From Chrysomallon squamiferum (taxonomy: Eukaryota; Mollusca; Gastropoda; Neomphalida; Peltospiridae): a stretch of 64,000 nucleotides of DNA. The notes below the pieces were generated by a model that saw only the letters and a program-made list of their open reading frames with translations, was not told the DNA's origin and did not search any database. The DNA lies in the NCBI GenBank assembly GCA_012295275.1, contig CM022672.1:13930495-13994494 (forward strand), given 5' to 3'. Positions 35,749-47,815 of the stretch are shown here, in pieces. The position numbers were made by a program, and so were the translations under genes. Every line of letters starts with the position of its first letter. Positions within the stretch are counted from its first letter, which is position 1.

Positions 35749-35754
35749 AATAAA
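35749..35754 (+). promoter_or_regulatory. Polyadenylation signal of ODR4
   Basis: AATAAA lies 330 bases past the ODR4 stop codon. It is one of the first canonical hexamers on this strand after the gene, so it is a reasonable but unproven 3' end. Confidence 0.4.
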
Positions 35755-37062
35755 AGGATAAAAACCACCAAGTGGAAACAATAATTATTTTAATGTTACT
35801 GTTTATATAATATAGTGGACAAGAGTTGGGCATTACATACAGATAGATCTCTTTGAAAAATCAATAATTTTCTTTCTCTTGGACACAGCACGGTTACGAA
35901 TCACAATTATGAAAACTGTGAATTCAGTAATTTTGCCAGTAAAATTGAGTTTAAAAATATGTGTTTCTTTGTTGTTACTGAAACCGTGATTGTAAGCATT
36001 TGGTGTGTTTTAAATTAATAGAACAACATTAAAAGGAGAACTTAACTACATAATCATGAAGATTATATGGCTCATGATAGTTTAAAATTATCATCATCAA
36101 CAGTGTGTGAAATGAGTTAGGCAACAACAAACAGGGCTGATGTAGTTTCATTTAAGCATATTTGTGGCAATCCATATTTAAAAATCTAGGAATTTTCACT
36201 CATTTGGATCAGCTTTTGTTGCCTAATTTTATATCAAGCTTGGTCAGTTCATAGTTATAAAATTTGATTTAATATACTCAGCTGTTTGATTAGACTGTTA
36301 ATTTTAATAAAGTCATTTAACAACAAGATTCAAACCTAAGAAGAAACTTAAAATTGACAAATTCACACAAATGTCTTTAAACAGAATTTATATTATCATT
36401 ACAAATGAATATTAATATTGTTTATTGTTGTAGAACTGTGGTTTTATTTAATTTATAACATTTTTTTTTTTTTTTTGAAAGAGAAATAAAAAGAACACAA
36501 CACCCAGATTTTAAAAAATATATTAGATTTTAAAAAAAATTAACAATTGAAATAAAATAAAATATTTTCACTGGCCACCACTGGAAGGAAAGGCTTTGAT
36601 CAAATTAACTTTGCTTTACAATTGTTAAACTCAGGCATTGATTTTAATAAATTTAGAGAGAAAATAAAAACTTGTGGAATATGCAACCCAAATTGTTCAA
36701 CTATAAAATGATACATCAGTTAAGTTAAATTCTGTAATAAAAAAAATAAATGTCTTATATTATATTTTATACAAATAAACATGGTAATTATTAAGACACC
36801 AGTTTTAAAAGATTACTGAATAAAACAAAAAATTCAGTAACATCAATAAAAATATTTCAAATTCAAGGATTAATAAAAAACTAATGCTGCTTGAATTAAC
36901 AATGTCAGAAAATAAATTTTACATGTATGCTAAAAATAAACACATTAGATATTCTAGTATAAACAAATAGTAAAACCAATAATAATAAAATGAATAATGT
37001 GAACATGCCAAAAAAGGGTAAACTGTATTTAATTCTTCCACAAAAATCTTTAGGATTAATTA

Positions 37063-37121
<59 letters not shown>

Positions 37122-38497
37122 TTAATATTTTTAATTAATTACAAAAACCTCAATCCAGTCATGTCATAATAAAATGTTACTAAATGCATGTCTTATTAAT
37201 AATTTTGATTATTCTGCTAACAGTAATTTGTCTTAATAAAACTGATATCTGAAGACTATGCTAAATATACAACAATTTTGATAAGACTTAGTTCTCAATC
37301 AATATGTTTACAAATAAACAATAACATATAAATGAACTTTATTTATGTTAATAAAGAATTAATGGAATGGTAAGGATTATTACAAATAATTTGGAATGTA
37401 TAAAAGAAAATCTTTAATATTTATTTCACTTATTTTTGCATATATATCCATCAAAACTGAAATTACAAAAATAAACAAAACTTTCTTAAAAATCTATTCA
37501 AACAATTAGTGAATTACCAATTTACAATCCTCAGTCCAAAGTACAAAATAATTAAATAAATAAATAGTGCAAGTATATTTTTAAATAATGTCTCATTATG
37601 AACAATGTATGTAAATGTATCAGCTACAAACAGTTTGTTAAGACACTGAAATAATGCTGAATTCATTTTATTTCTGACTTTGATGCCTGATGTCCATTAT
37701 AGTGATCCTGCATATTTGAAAAGTTATGAATGAAACAGATAAAAACAAAAACCAAAGTAAAAAATGAAAGAAAAAAATCTCCTTAAAATGATATTTTAAA
37801 AACAAAATAAATAATGCACAGATTAAAGATCCCATATCAAACATGTTAACTGGGTTTTTTCTGGTCGATGATGTTCTGTTTAACAAAATTTATATCAGGC
37901 ATAGAACTAGTAAAACTGTTATACAAAACTTCCCTCAGATCCCCTGCATGAAAGTATAAATGGATTTAGTATTGGGTTCAGTTCTCAAACTATTTCATCT
38001 CATCCAGAATGTGATACATTTGAAATTTAAGACAAATCTGGCCCCAGATATTCCGAACAAGAAATTAGTACTAATGTTCAGAAAACACAGCCAGTAATAA
38101 TTCGTTGGTTTTTATTCCATATTTACAAGAACTAAGATATATACAGCAGATAGTTAAATATTTTTTTATTTACCTAGCAATTTATTAACATTAAAAACTG
38201 TAATAACAAAAATAAATAAGCAATTTAGTATTATGTTTCCAACTCAATTTCATGAGAATAATAAAAATAATAACTTGATTGCCAGTTTCCACTAGTATAT
38301 ATGTGCACTGCCTTACTGTACATATATTAACAAATATTTAAAAAAATATTATGCCAGTATCAATCTGTAGAGATCTGAAAATCAAAAAATAATTATTTTA
38401 TATTTCTTTAATTATTTTTCTAATTTGACTAATCACAGTTTGATAAAAGGAAGCCATCAGAGCAAAACCTGAGACATATTATTCATTAAATTAAAAT
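35755..38497. other. Convergent intergenic interval between ODR4 and the tandem-MLLE gene
   Basis: ODR4 (plus) and the MLLE gene (minus) point toward each other here, so their 3' UTRs share this 2.7 kb. It is AT-rich, with a (TAA)n tract at 37066-37117 and T-runs near 36464. No ORF with coding character is seen; the open frame at 37668-37886 on the minus strand is low complexity. Confidence 0.5.
37066..37117. repeat. (TAA)n tract
   Basis: Perfect TAA repeats between ODR4 and the MLLE gene. Confidence 0.95.
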
Positions 38498-39717
38498 TCA
38501 GGAATGTAGAACCCTGAGTGATTTTTCTATTGTTTTGGAGAAAAGATCTTCATCAGTTAGTACTAGTTTAATCTGTTCCACTCTCATTTCCAATATCATC
38601 CCTGAAAAATGAAGAAAGAAAAAATAGAAAGATAATGAAAATAACAATTCAGTATTATGAAATATTAAAAAATTAGCAAAATTAGCAAAATTAACATTGA
38701 CTGTATATTTTAAATATGTCTGCATACTTACCAACCTCCTTACACACACACATGCACGCACGCACGCACACACACACACACACGCACAATCACGTAAACA
38801 ATATACATGTATTTGATTTTTGAAACTATCTTTACAAACTATAACATGTACTTTCCTTCTAGGGGAAAGTACACAAAAAAACCACAAAAAAACAAACATT
38901 TTGTTTATAAAACAAGAATCTGAAATGGCAAAAGCAGGTTTCCTCTCATTATCTATATACTCGTTAACCATATTGCCATAAATCAAAATTACAAATGTCA
39001 TAAATGTATTATTAAATAAAAATGTATATTCTTTCCTTACAAATTATTATTTTCAAACTCCTACCAGTTTAAATATTTATCTGCAAACTCTTGCCTGTGA
39101 TTTGTGGAGCATCCTTAGGATGTATTTTTACAATTTTTTCGAAAAGCCTTTCTCCTAACTTTTCAACTTCAGAATCAGGTGTAAATGTCATTGTGTTATT
39201 GCAGCTGCTGCTGTTGTTGTTGTCATTGTGGAACGCACAGTTTGCTGGAATATTTAGAAACTGAAGATACGCTGATTTTGCTTTCTCAACGGCTTGAAGA
39301 AGTTGATCAGGGGAGTTCAGAATATCTGAGATAACTGCAGGGTCAAGTTCTAGCAGCATACCTGTAATTCATTTTGAAAATTTACTTTAACATTTTGTTA
39401 CAATTTTACAGTTAAATGGATTAAAGCATGATTATAATAAATAAAAAAAATTATGATTTAATAACATTTTAGAAAATTTGTAAAGCTAATTTAAAATCCA
39501 TAATAAATGTTAACCTTAGAGATTTAGTATATATGTATTACTTGGTTTACATTTGTTTTGTAATTTGTAATATTCTAAGATATTTAAGAATAATAAATAT
39601 TATTCTGTTTTTACTCTTGGATTTATAAATTTTTTTGGTTTAAATTTTTTTTTTTTAAATCCACATAAAATAAAATTTAAAAAATAGGACAACAAAAACA
39701 ACATGCAATAATAATAA

Positions 39718-39748
<31 letters not shown>

Positions 39749-39889
39749 CAGAAGAAGTAGAACAACACCACCACCAACAGTACAATTAAAATAAATAAAA
39801 AAATGTAAACCTGTTATCTGAGCACAAAGAGATGGTTCTAATTCAGCGACTCTTTCAAATAGTTCATCTCCTACATCAGAATCCTCCAT
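38498..39889 (-). CDS. Small protein with two tandem MLLE (PABC) domains
   Basis: Three exons join in frame: 39889-39811, 39361-39095, 38601-38498, giving 149 aa. Residues about 7-62 and 92-148 are each an MLLE domain, the C-terminal domain of cytoplasmic poly(A)-binding protein and of UBR5 that binds PAM2 peptides. The first reads ELFERV...AQITGMLLELD, the second LGERLFEKI...PQITGMILEM; both carry the ITG-M-[LI]-L-E core that names the fold. An Asn/Ser-rich linker (NDNNNSSSCNN) separates them. No RRM or other domain is seen. Both introns cut the domain at the same place, after the first base of the Gly codon in ITG (phase 1). Intron 2 begins with GC rather than GT (ACAG|gcaaga). The start at 39889 is the first ATG after an in-frame stop at 39940, but a weak acceptor in between means an upstream coding exon cannot be excluded. 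An acceptor at 39956-39955 suggests a 5' UTR exon that would carry a 6-codon upstream ORF (MAGYEN). Likely role: binding PAM2-containing translation or mRNA-decay factors in competition with PABPC. That role is inferred from the domain only. Confidence 0.8.
39719..39759. repeat. (AAG)n tract in intron 1 of the MLLE gene
   Basis: AAG repeats about 50 bases inside the intron from the exon 1 donor. On the sense strand it is CTT, and it gives a spurious poly-Ser/Leu open frame. Confidence 0.93.
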
Positions 39890-39959
39890 CACCAAGAGTG
39901 TTCTAGTGATTAATACTACCTCTGTATAATCTAGTTCTCATAACCAGCCATATCCTAAA

Positions 39960-40777
39960 AATATATTTCAGGAGAATAATCATTCAGTGAAATAATAAGA
40001 AGTGCAGAACATGAGTTTTAACTTGGTGGTTAGAAAATGTTGCTAATGTTCACACCTGTCATGTTATTCAAGTCATTTTCTTGTTCACTTTCTGGGTATA
40101 ACAAAGATCACTTATTGCCCACATACAAGTGCACACACAGAAAAACATAATTGTATTAAAAGGTGAAGAGGTATCACTGTCAATGAAAATTAAACAGAGT
40201 GATGTATACTTTCCCATAAAATTGGGGTATTCAGATGAGATAACAAATCATCTATGAACAATCTCTACTTAATTAATGAGCAAATAATTTTGTAGGGCTT
40301 TATTCAAAGCAAAATTTTATGAGTTAAAAAATTCTAGTACTTTAATATTTATCACAATCTGCATATCATATTATTGTTATTCATAAAAACTTATTAACTT
40401 TGATTTTTTTTTTTTTTATTATAAAAAGGCTAATATTTTATCGTTAGGTTTTAAAGGAATTCAAGTCTTCTAAGTTACAATTTATTTCAACATTTAACTT
40501 GACTAAAGAACTCGAGTTCAGATCACCATCACCACTGCTTGTTTGCTTTTATATTTGTGCGAAAGAAAGAAAATGCAAAAGATTAAAATTACCGAATAAA
40601 ATAAATTTTATTAAAACATAATAGTGGAAACGGTTGAAGTTATCCACAAAACGTAACAGTTTTGCTTGTCTACTTCTGTCACTTTTCCCTTAATACAGAA
40701 AGTGGATGATAGTATTATCTAAAATGTTTTAATAATTAGAAATATTGATACTTGTATGATCCTTTCATTAAGGATTG

Positions 40778-40820
<43 letters not shown>

Positions 40821-40861
40821 TTTTTTTTAAATATATATCTTAGGAATTCAGGAGCCTTATA
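39960..40861. other. Divergent spacer between the MLLE gene and RPL28
   Basis: This interval separates two divergently transcribed genes and must hold both promoters. It is AT-rich, with a T-run near 40407 and (TTA)n at 40779-40820. No core promoter element stands out and no ORF is credible. Confidence 0.45.
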
Positions 40862-40928
40862 CCTCTTTTTCCTCCTTGTGACAACATTATTGCGGTTACG
40901 GACACACCTGTTAGGAGTTCCACTCTTG
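40862..40928 (+). other. Probable non-coding 5'TOP exon of RPL28
   Basis: A pyrimidine tract (cctctttttcctcctt) starts the segment, as expected for the 5' terminal oligopyrimidine of ribosomal protein mRNAs. The segment ends with a usable donor (CTCTTG|gtatga). A matching acceptor sits at 41750-41751 (tttattttaag), 17 bases before the RPL28 start codon. Together they suggest an untranslated first exon. The exact cap site is not determined. Confidence 0.5.
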
Positions 40929-41768
40929 GTATGAAACTATAGTCTTAAAGGTGGAATAAAATGTGTGGATTGCATTTTTAAATCAATAAAAATATTTTGT
41001 TTGTTTGTTGTTGTTTTTTTGGTGTTTTTGTTTTTTTTTGTTTTTTAAATTCAAATGATATAACATGTCATGCAAATATTCTTTTACTTATAAATTGAAA
41101 CATCACTTCGCAAGAAAATATTTATCAATGCAATTTAAAAAGCCACTGTAGTAAATTATTTAATGAAGAGTTGATTGCTAATAATGTTAGTTAATATCGT
41201 GAATTTAAAATATAATTGTAATTTAGAATGTAGTTTTCCTGGCGTATGAATATTTTATTTGCAACTTCCTGTTCGTTCTCTTTTTCCATTACAATTTGAG
41301 GTGTGCACATGTGGTTTTATTAATTTCGTATAATATCTCATCTATAGTAACAAACTGGTACATTAATCATTCATTAATTAAAATTAAAAATGAAAATTCC
41401 TTAAATGTATTAGTTACAAACATAAACAGCAAGAATTTAATAATAAACCTACACGAGGTACACTAAACTAGACGAGTTTCACCAAACTTGAAACTACCAA
41501 TCACTAGATTTAGTAGTGGCATAATTACTGAGTCTGTTATGGTTCATCAATACTCGGACTAAAACTTATGATCATATCCATTTTGCTTGAGAATTAATTG
41601 CAATTTTGCCTTAAATGTGGTTCATATAAGTTATAATTATTACAATATTGTATGTCATATTCTGTGAATGTAAATCTTGACATTATTTATTTTTTTAATT
41701 TTTTTAAAAGTCATTTGTACAGTAACATTTATCTGTTTAATTTATTTTAAGGGCTCCAGTGTGCCATC

Positions 41769-44091
41769 ATGTCTAGTGATCTGCAGTGGATGATAATCCG
41801 CAACAGTTCCTGCTTCCTCCTCAGAAGGAACGGAATAACGCTTACCAAGGTAATTTTTGTTCTGGACCAAATGTTTCAGTAAAAAAAAAAAAATAAAATG
41901 CACAAAACCTGAATGTTATTGGTAATTTTGTTGTTTGGCAAACAACCTATTGATATATTGTAACAGTTTGTTGTGCATCACTATCAGATGTGACATGTGA
42001 CACTAAATTAAAATTAAAAACTGTTTTGTTTTACTAATGAATTAAAAACAGTTTGATATTTCTTATTATGATTAGTCTTAAAGTAACAGCATCATATTTT
42101 GACACTTTCTTGATCTGTTTCTTGCAGACAGAATAAAAGAAATTTTCTAATGAATTTTGTTGACAAAATTAATGTTAAGTGATCATTTTTAGTTGGTATA
42201 TCTTCTCATGAGCCATTTCTTGTGTAAACATCATACATTTTTATCTCTCACTGAAAAAACATGGATATAATTAATTAGTAACAGATAATTACAAAATGGG
42301 TAACCAATGTACCAGTTTTATCTTTCAACTATGTTTATCTTGCCCGGGTCTTAATGACTGAAAAATAGAAAAAAAAAAAAATTATATATGTTTTTGAAAT
42401 TTGTTAATTTGTGAAAATAATGTTAAATTTATAAATTAATATATTTGAATAATATAATGATCTTAAGAAGCTTCTGGTTGCAGATAACATGTACTGTGAT
42501 TTTGCCTATGTCATTATGTTGAAATTGAATTTACAGTGATTTCACCTTTAAGTGTAGATTATAAGTATGTCATTCTTTATTAAGTAAAGAATTTCTTTCT
42601 CAAAGAAAAAAAAAAATTTGAGCTTGAAAAAAATAAATGGTTTTTATCTTAATGTGAATATCACAAAAAGAAAAAAAAAAAAAAAAAAATTTTTTATTTT
42701 CCTAGAAATTTTACTTTTCACATATATTTATTTATTATCAACATCTTCTAAAAGCAAAATGAAACTTGTTTTAATGTTGTTTTATTCTTTTGTTCATGTA
42801 CAATTTTATTTTTCCCTTGCACAGGAGCCACACAACCTGAAGAGTCGAAATTCCTTCCGCTTCAATGGTTTAGTTCACAAGAAAACTGTTGGTGTGGAAC
42901 CAGCTAAGGATGGCAAGGGTGTTGTTCTTGTCACAAAGAATGCCAGAAGTATGCTTACATTTTAAAAGAAGTTCTCCTTTTCTTTTTTTTTGACACTTTT
43001 ACTGGAATTCAGTATTTTGCTGTGATAAATATTATTAAAACATTTTATGAGGGATTAGTATTTGTGTTTAGCTCAAATATAACTGAAGTAAGTTTTGTGA
43101 AAAAAAGAAGAAGAAAAAGATTGATTTGTTAATGTTACTCATTATCAGTTATTATAACTAATGAGAGACGTTTTTTTGTTTTATTAATGGTTTTGCATTT
43201 TAATTTAGTTTTAATTTAATCTCTAAGACTGAAATTTATCATTTTAAATGAAGTAAAAATATTTGCATACATGATCACCTGTTTAACTGTTTTTCATTGC
43301 ACTAGTTTTTAGTTTGTTTTATTATTTATTTTTTACATTTCTGCCCAGATACACACTAGAATTGATAGGATTTTCTCTATTTATGTTATGTAAAGGATAT
43401 TTTTAATATTGGTCAGAAGATATAAATTAAAAAAAATCTTGTGAGTTTTGAACATTTATATTTTAAATTTAATGTTTTGCTTGTTTTCAAACTATCATTC
43501 CTTTTTAATAAAAAAAAAAAAAATCATTTTGACAAATGTTTAATTTAAATCAATTTAAGAAACCATTTGGAATATATATAAAACATAATTTAATCATATT
43601 CATGATTTAAAATAGTGAAAATAAAAAAGCACAAAAATCTTTTGTTTTCAGACAGAAAGAAGCCTGCAAAAGTTTACAACAGAGTTTTACTGAAACGAGA
43701 TGCTCGAAGGACATTTAATACTATTCGCAAAACCATAAGAAATAGACACTACAGGAAAGATTTAAAGATGGTATGAATTAGTTAAACTATTTATTTTTCC
43801 CAAAAAAAGAAATTCAGTCTTTTAATATAAAAATCTGCGTAACGTTTTTATTTTTTTCATTATTGAATTAAACGAGAAACAAGCTTTTGCTTGCATATAA
43901 ATCTGCAGTTTATCTTATTTGTTTAAAAAAAACCCACTTTTTTAAAATGTAAACGTAATGAAATAATTGGAACGTGTTTCTACTAAAGCTGTTTTTTTTT
44001 TTTTCAGGCTGCCATACGCAAAGCTAGTGCACTGTTAAGAAGTCAGAAGCCAGTTGTTGTCCGAAAAAATATTCGACCAAAAAAAGATTAA
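41769..44091 (+). CDS. RPL28: Large-subunit ribosomal protein L28 (eL28)
   Basis: Four coding exons: 41769-41849, 42825-42948, 43652-43770 and 44008-44091, giving 135 aa (human 137). The protein starts [16 protein letters not shown] and continues with the blocks [29 protein letters not shown] and NRHYRKDLK, which are eL28 hallmarks. It is strongly basic, as expected for a ribosomal protein. It is a structural component of the cytosolic 60S subunit. Translation is probably controlled through a 5'TOP leader, given the pyrimidine-rich candidate first exon about 840 bases upstream. Two overlapping-range polyadenylation hexamers follow the stop closely (44111 and 44121), giving a very short 3' UTR typical of ribosomal protein genes. 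Confidence 0.97.
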
Positions 44092-44110
44092 ACTTTTTGT
44101 GAAATGTCAG

Positions 44111-44126
44111 AATAAAATTGAATAAA
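44111..44126 (+). promoter_or_regulatory. Polyadenylation signals of RPL28
   Basis: Two AATAAA hexamers, at 44111-44116 and 44121-44126, lie 20-35 bases after the RPL28 stop. A short 3' UTR with a strong signal is usual for highly expressed ribosomal protein genes. Confidence 0.6.
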
Positions 44127-45378
44127 GATCACAGAGACTGACATGTATAATGTAACTTATTATTTTAAACAGGCTTCAGGCACTTAATAGCTATTGCCTG
44201 TACAAATAGTAGTAGTTCGATACAAAATTAGTTTATGACCTTGAAGGTGTGGCTATAACATTTATTTCATTTTTAACCATAATATATGAAATTTTTCATA
44301 TTAGAATTAGTTGATGATAGGAATGTGCAAGAATAAAATTAAAAAACGGGGGATTTAAGAAAAAATTATAATTCTTAGGCATAACTGATAGATATCATTG
44401 GGAACATTTTTTATTATCATGGTACTAATTTTGGACAAAAGATGTTAGTTGAATTTTGCTATTTGCTTTTGTTTAGTTTTCAGATGTATTGAATTACTTA
44501 ACAAATATTAAAATTATAGTTCACTACAGATTCTTGTATCCTTGAAGTAAATCTATTCACTCGTTAACTGTGTGTCTGAAATACCATTACAGTGGATTTG
44601 TTTGAACAGACAGAACCCAGAAAATGAAATGTTTAGTTAATTACTTGGTGTACAGAAATACAACAAGTTACCTTTATTTACAATTGTCATTTACAACTGG
44701 AAGGAGTAATTGGTAAATTCAGGAAGTAAAAAATGATAAAATATTTTTAAAAAAACAAATAAAATTTATATACAGATTATTAAATCTAATTTTAAAGTCT
44801 AGGAATATATTTCAGATTAATTACAATAAAATGACTAATGAATAAAGTTTATAAAAAACTGAACTCATAAAATTGCTGCATGCTTAAATATATTTTGTCA
44901 TTCCATGTAACAAAGTTTATTATTCTGAAAGATAGAAATGTGCTTCACAGATGCTGGGGTAAGGTCCTAGGTAATTAAACCTGATAAACTATATATTATG
45001 AAGAAAAATGATAACTACATTTTAAAATGCAATTACTGAGATATACTGAGTAAAATGCAGACTAGACACAAAGTTGTACAGCTGCTAAGTAAATGGTCAG
45101 TAGTATTTGATCTCAAAGAATGTTCTAAAACAGTCATAATACTAATATGTACTGAATGCAGTTCTTACATTTTTTTTTACAAATATCTTCCAAATGTAAA
45201 ATAATAAATGAAAATACCTTTGTAATTAACAAGTTTATATAGTTAAAAGCACCAATATCCATCTTGGATGGTCAACAAATTTTTATTATTACTTTTTTCA
45301 AAATGAAATATAAATTTAAACAAACTTAATGACTGTTAAAAAAACTGAAATATTTCTGTCATAGATGGTATGAATGAA
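44127..45378. other. Convergent interval between RPL28 and RNF26
   Basis: This holds the 3' ends of two facing genes. A minus-strand AATAAA (complement of 45282-45287) lies 92 bases after the RNF26 stop and is a likely RNF26 polyadenylation signal. No further ORF or repeat of note. Confidence 0.5.
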
Positions 45379-46674
45379 TCACACGTAGACATTCATAACT
45401 TTTTCAATGGACTGTCTACAAAGAGGACACACTCTCCTTACAGCATACGTTGATCTCACAATGTGATTTGTACACTCAACACACAGGCACATGTGTCGAC
45501 ATGGCAACACAAGCACACATTTACTTCTGTCTTGACAAACAACACATTTTCTTTTATCCTTTTCTTTTTCTATTTCATAAGCAAAATCTTCTAGGGTTAG
45601 ATTTTTAAGTCTGGATGGTGTTGACGAGCGACTCCGCAATGAATAACCTTGAGTTGGTGGTTCTGGAAGATTGATTTCAATTTCTTGATCACTGTCTGAT
45701 GAGAAGGTTTGAGAGTTGACCGATCCATCGTCATCATCATCATCATCACTGATCTGATTTTCACTGTCTGTGTTTTCCGAGTTGTTTGTGCTGGAATGAC
45801 TGCTATCACTTTCATATTCATCCTCTTCCTCAACTGCTTCAGGGTCTACGATTTCCACATCGCTTTCAAAACCAATATCATAATCATACTGGGTTCTGCG
45901 AGGTCTAGTTCTTGGCCACAGTGCATGTCTGAAAGGGATGCCATGAGACATAATAAAGCTAATGCAGTTTGAGATAACAAGGTAAATGAAACAACAAATG
46001 ATAATTCCTAGGTAAACTTCCTTTGATAAAGTGAATGTTTTATTGAAAGTGTTGACAAGTATATTCCAGATGTTATACAGATAGTTGTAACTGCTGTACA
46101 ATATACTTAGAACTGAGGCAAAAACAAAGCCTAAACTCCACCATATTGTTTTTAAAATATATATAACAACATTTCCAATAATTGAGAAGCCACCTACAAC
46201 TGCATTTAGCAAATTCTGTATTATTTCAATTCCATAGTTCCACAGTGTAGTAAAGTTGTTCACGATGTCTAATGCTGATTGTTTTACTGCTGTTGCTGTT
46301 GAAAAACTGCCGGTATAAATATATACCAAAATGACTTCTGCTCCAGCAACAGCAAGATTCACGATTTTATAGACAAGAATAAATACTTTCCAAATAAATA
46401 AAACGATAGCTTTTAAACAAAGAAAAATTTCAAACATAAATTCGTAACAGCTTTGTAAAAAGTGGATAACAGATGTGCCTATGTATGTGGCCGCACTGAA
46501 AGTCGCACAACACAAGGATGAAACGAAACCAAAAACGAAAGAAACGACGTTATAATTTGTGTCTATAATGAAACTGACAACATCCTTGGCTGTAATGATG
46601 TACATTGCGATGGTCTTGCAAATGGTCAATCCTAGATGGAATGTGCCTTTAGCTGTAGCTATAATGTCAAACAT
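45379..46674 (-). CDS. RNF26: E3 ubiquitin-protein ligase RNF26
   Basis: A single-exon CDS of 431 aa (human about 433, also without coding introns). The first ~250 residues are a series of hydrophobic segments, several predicted to span the membrane. An acidic Ser/Asp/Glu-rich linker follows (a run of seven Asp), then a C-terminal C3HC4 RING at residues 377-419: C-x2-C-x11-C-x-H-x3-C-x2-C-x14-C-x2-C, ending NVYV. The block CVVCQDRSK...LPCRHMCLC matches RNF26 closely. In vertebrates RNF26 sits in the ER membrane, retains perinuclear endosomes by ubiquitinating SQSTM1 and modulates STING. I chose the ATG at 46674: the frame is open 33 bases further to a GTG, but a 3' splice site (ggaatttcag|ACC) lies between, so a 5' UTR intron is likely. 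It faces away from the membrane-protein ORFs at 48173 and 50610, which may be its paralogs. Confidence 0.93.
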   Translation of the reverse strand: MFDIIATAKGTFHLGLTICKTIAMYIITAKDVVSFIIDTNYNVVSFVFGFVSSLCCATFSAATYIGTSVIHFLQSCYEFMFEIFLCLKAIVLFIWKVFILVYKIVNLAVAGAEVILVYIYTGSFSTATAVKQSALDIVNNFTTLWNYGIEIIQNLLNAVVGGFSIIGNVVIYILKTIWWSLGFVFASVLSILYSSYNYLYNIWNILVNTFNKTFTLSKEVYLGIIICCFIYLVISNCISFIMSHGIPFRHALWPRTRPRRTQYDYDIGFESDVEIVDPEAVEEEDEYESDSSHSSTNNSENTDSENQISDDDDDDDGSVNSQTFSSDSDQEIEINLPEPPTQGYSLRSRSSTPSRLKNLTLEDFAYEIEKEKDKRKCVVCQDRSKCVLVLPCRHMCLCVECTNHIVRSTYAVRRVCPLCRQSIEKVMNVYV

Positions 46675-46707
46675 AATATATGCTGGCGGTCTGAAATTCC
46701 AAAACAC

Positions 46708-47784
46708 CCATACTGCTTGGTACTAACGCTTACCAAGCTATCATATGAGGAACAATTTATCGGTTTTCTTTCGTGTGGAAACTGTGTCAGGGTGTTAAGA
46801 GGAAATGTTCCCTATGTCAGAATATCTTAAATTATTTTTTGTTTTCTTCCATATATTGGAACTCGCTTAATTGCCACTAATTTAAGTACCTTGAAAATTA
46901 CTCTGTATCTTTAACAAAAATATTATTTATTTTAATTATTTACTTCTTTTTAAAGATTTAACATATTCTTTTTTTTTTTGGCTTGATAGTTAACCCCATA
47001 AACTGGCATAATTTTACGGTAAAAAAAAACACGTTTTAATGTAAATTTAGTGGTATAATTTTATGTTGTTTTAATACTATAAAAATACATTCCAGCTGTA
47101 TTTTACAAAAACATACGTTTCCACAGTATTATCTGGTGGTGATAATAGAATAAAATCATATTATTATTATTATTATTATTATTATTTATTATTATTATTA
47201 TTATTATTATTTTCGCTTTGATCATTAATGTTAATAAAAACAATAATAAAAAAGTATAACGTAAACGCTTTTTATAACATAAAATTAGTATACCAAATTT
47301 TAAACTATTGTGCATTATGTAACATGGAAACAAATAGTTTCAGGTGGGGAGGGAACAACTTTCAAGCGAATAAAATTTGTCAAATATTGCACTTTATGAA
47401 ACAGATGAGTGTATTTATTCATATTAAGAAATAATATGCATTTGAATATACATGGCAGTCACATAATTAACATTTTGTATATTATAATAATAATGATGAT
47501 GATTATTATATGCTGTCAAAAGAAACTTTTAAATTTTAAAAAAAAATTGTCTGTCTGTTTCTTTCATTTCTTTCTTTCTTTCCCTTCTTTCTTGTTGTTG
47601 ATGTTGAGTTATTATTAGTTACAAAAAGTGACATCATGTGATCTGTAATACTATAAGATATCTTTAGATGTAACCTTCCCCAGCTTTACACAATTTCTGA
47701 AAACATCTGAAATTTTAATTTAATTTAATTTAATTTAATTTAATTTAATTTAATTTCTTTCTTTCTTTCTTTCTTCTTCTTCTT

Positions 47785-47815
<31 letters not shown>

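Noticed and set aside
39677-39810. Poly-Ser/Leu C-terminal extension of MLLE exon 1
   Set aside because: It reads through the donor (ACAG|gtttac) into the AAG repeat of the intron; joining to exon 2 instead restores a proper MLLE core.
46675-46707. Eleven extra N-terminal residues for RNF26
   Set aside because: They begin at GTG, not ATG, and a good 3' splice site lies within them. The ATG at 46674 gives a length close to the human protein.
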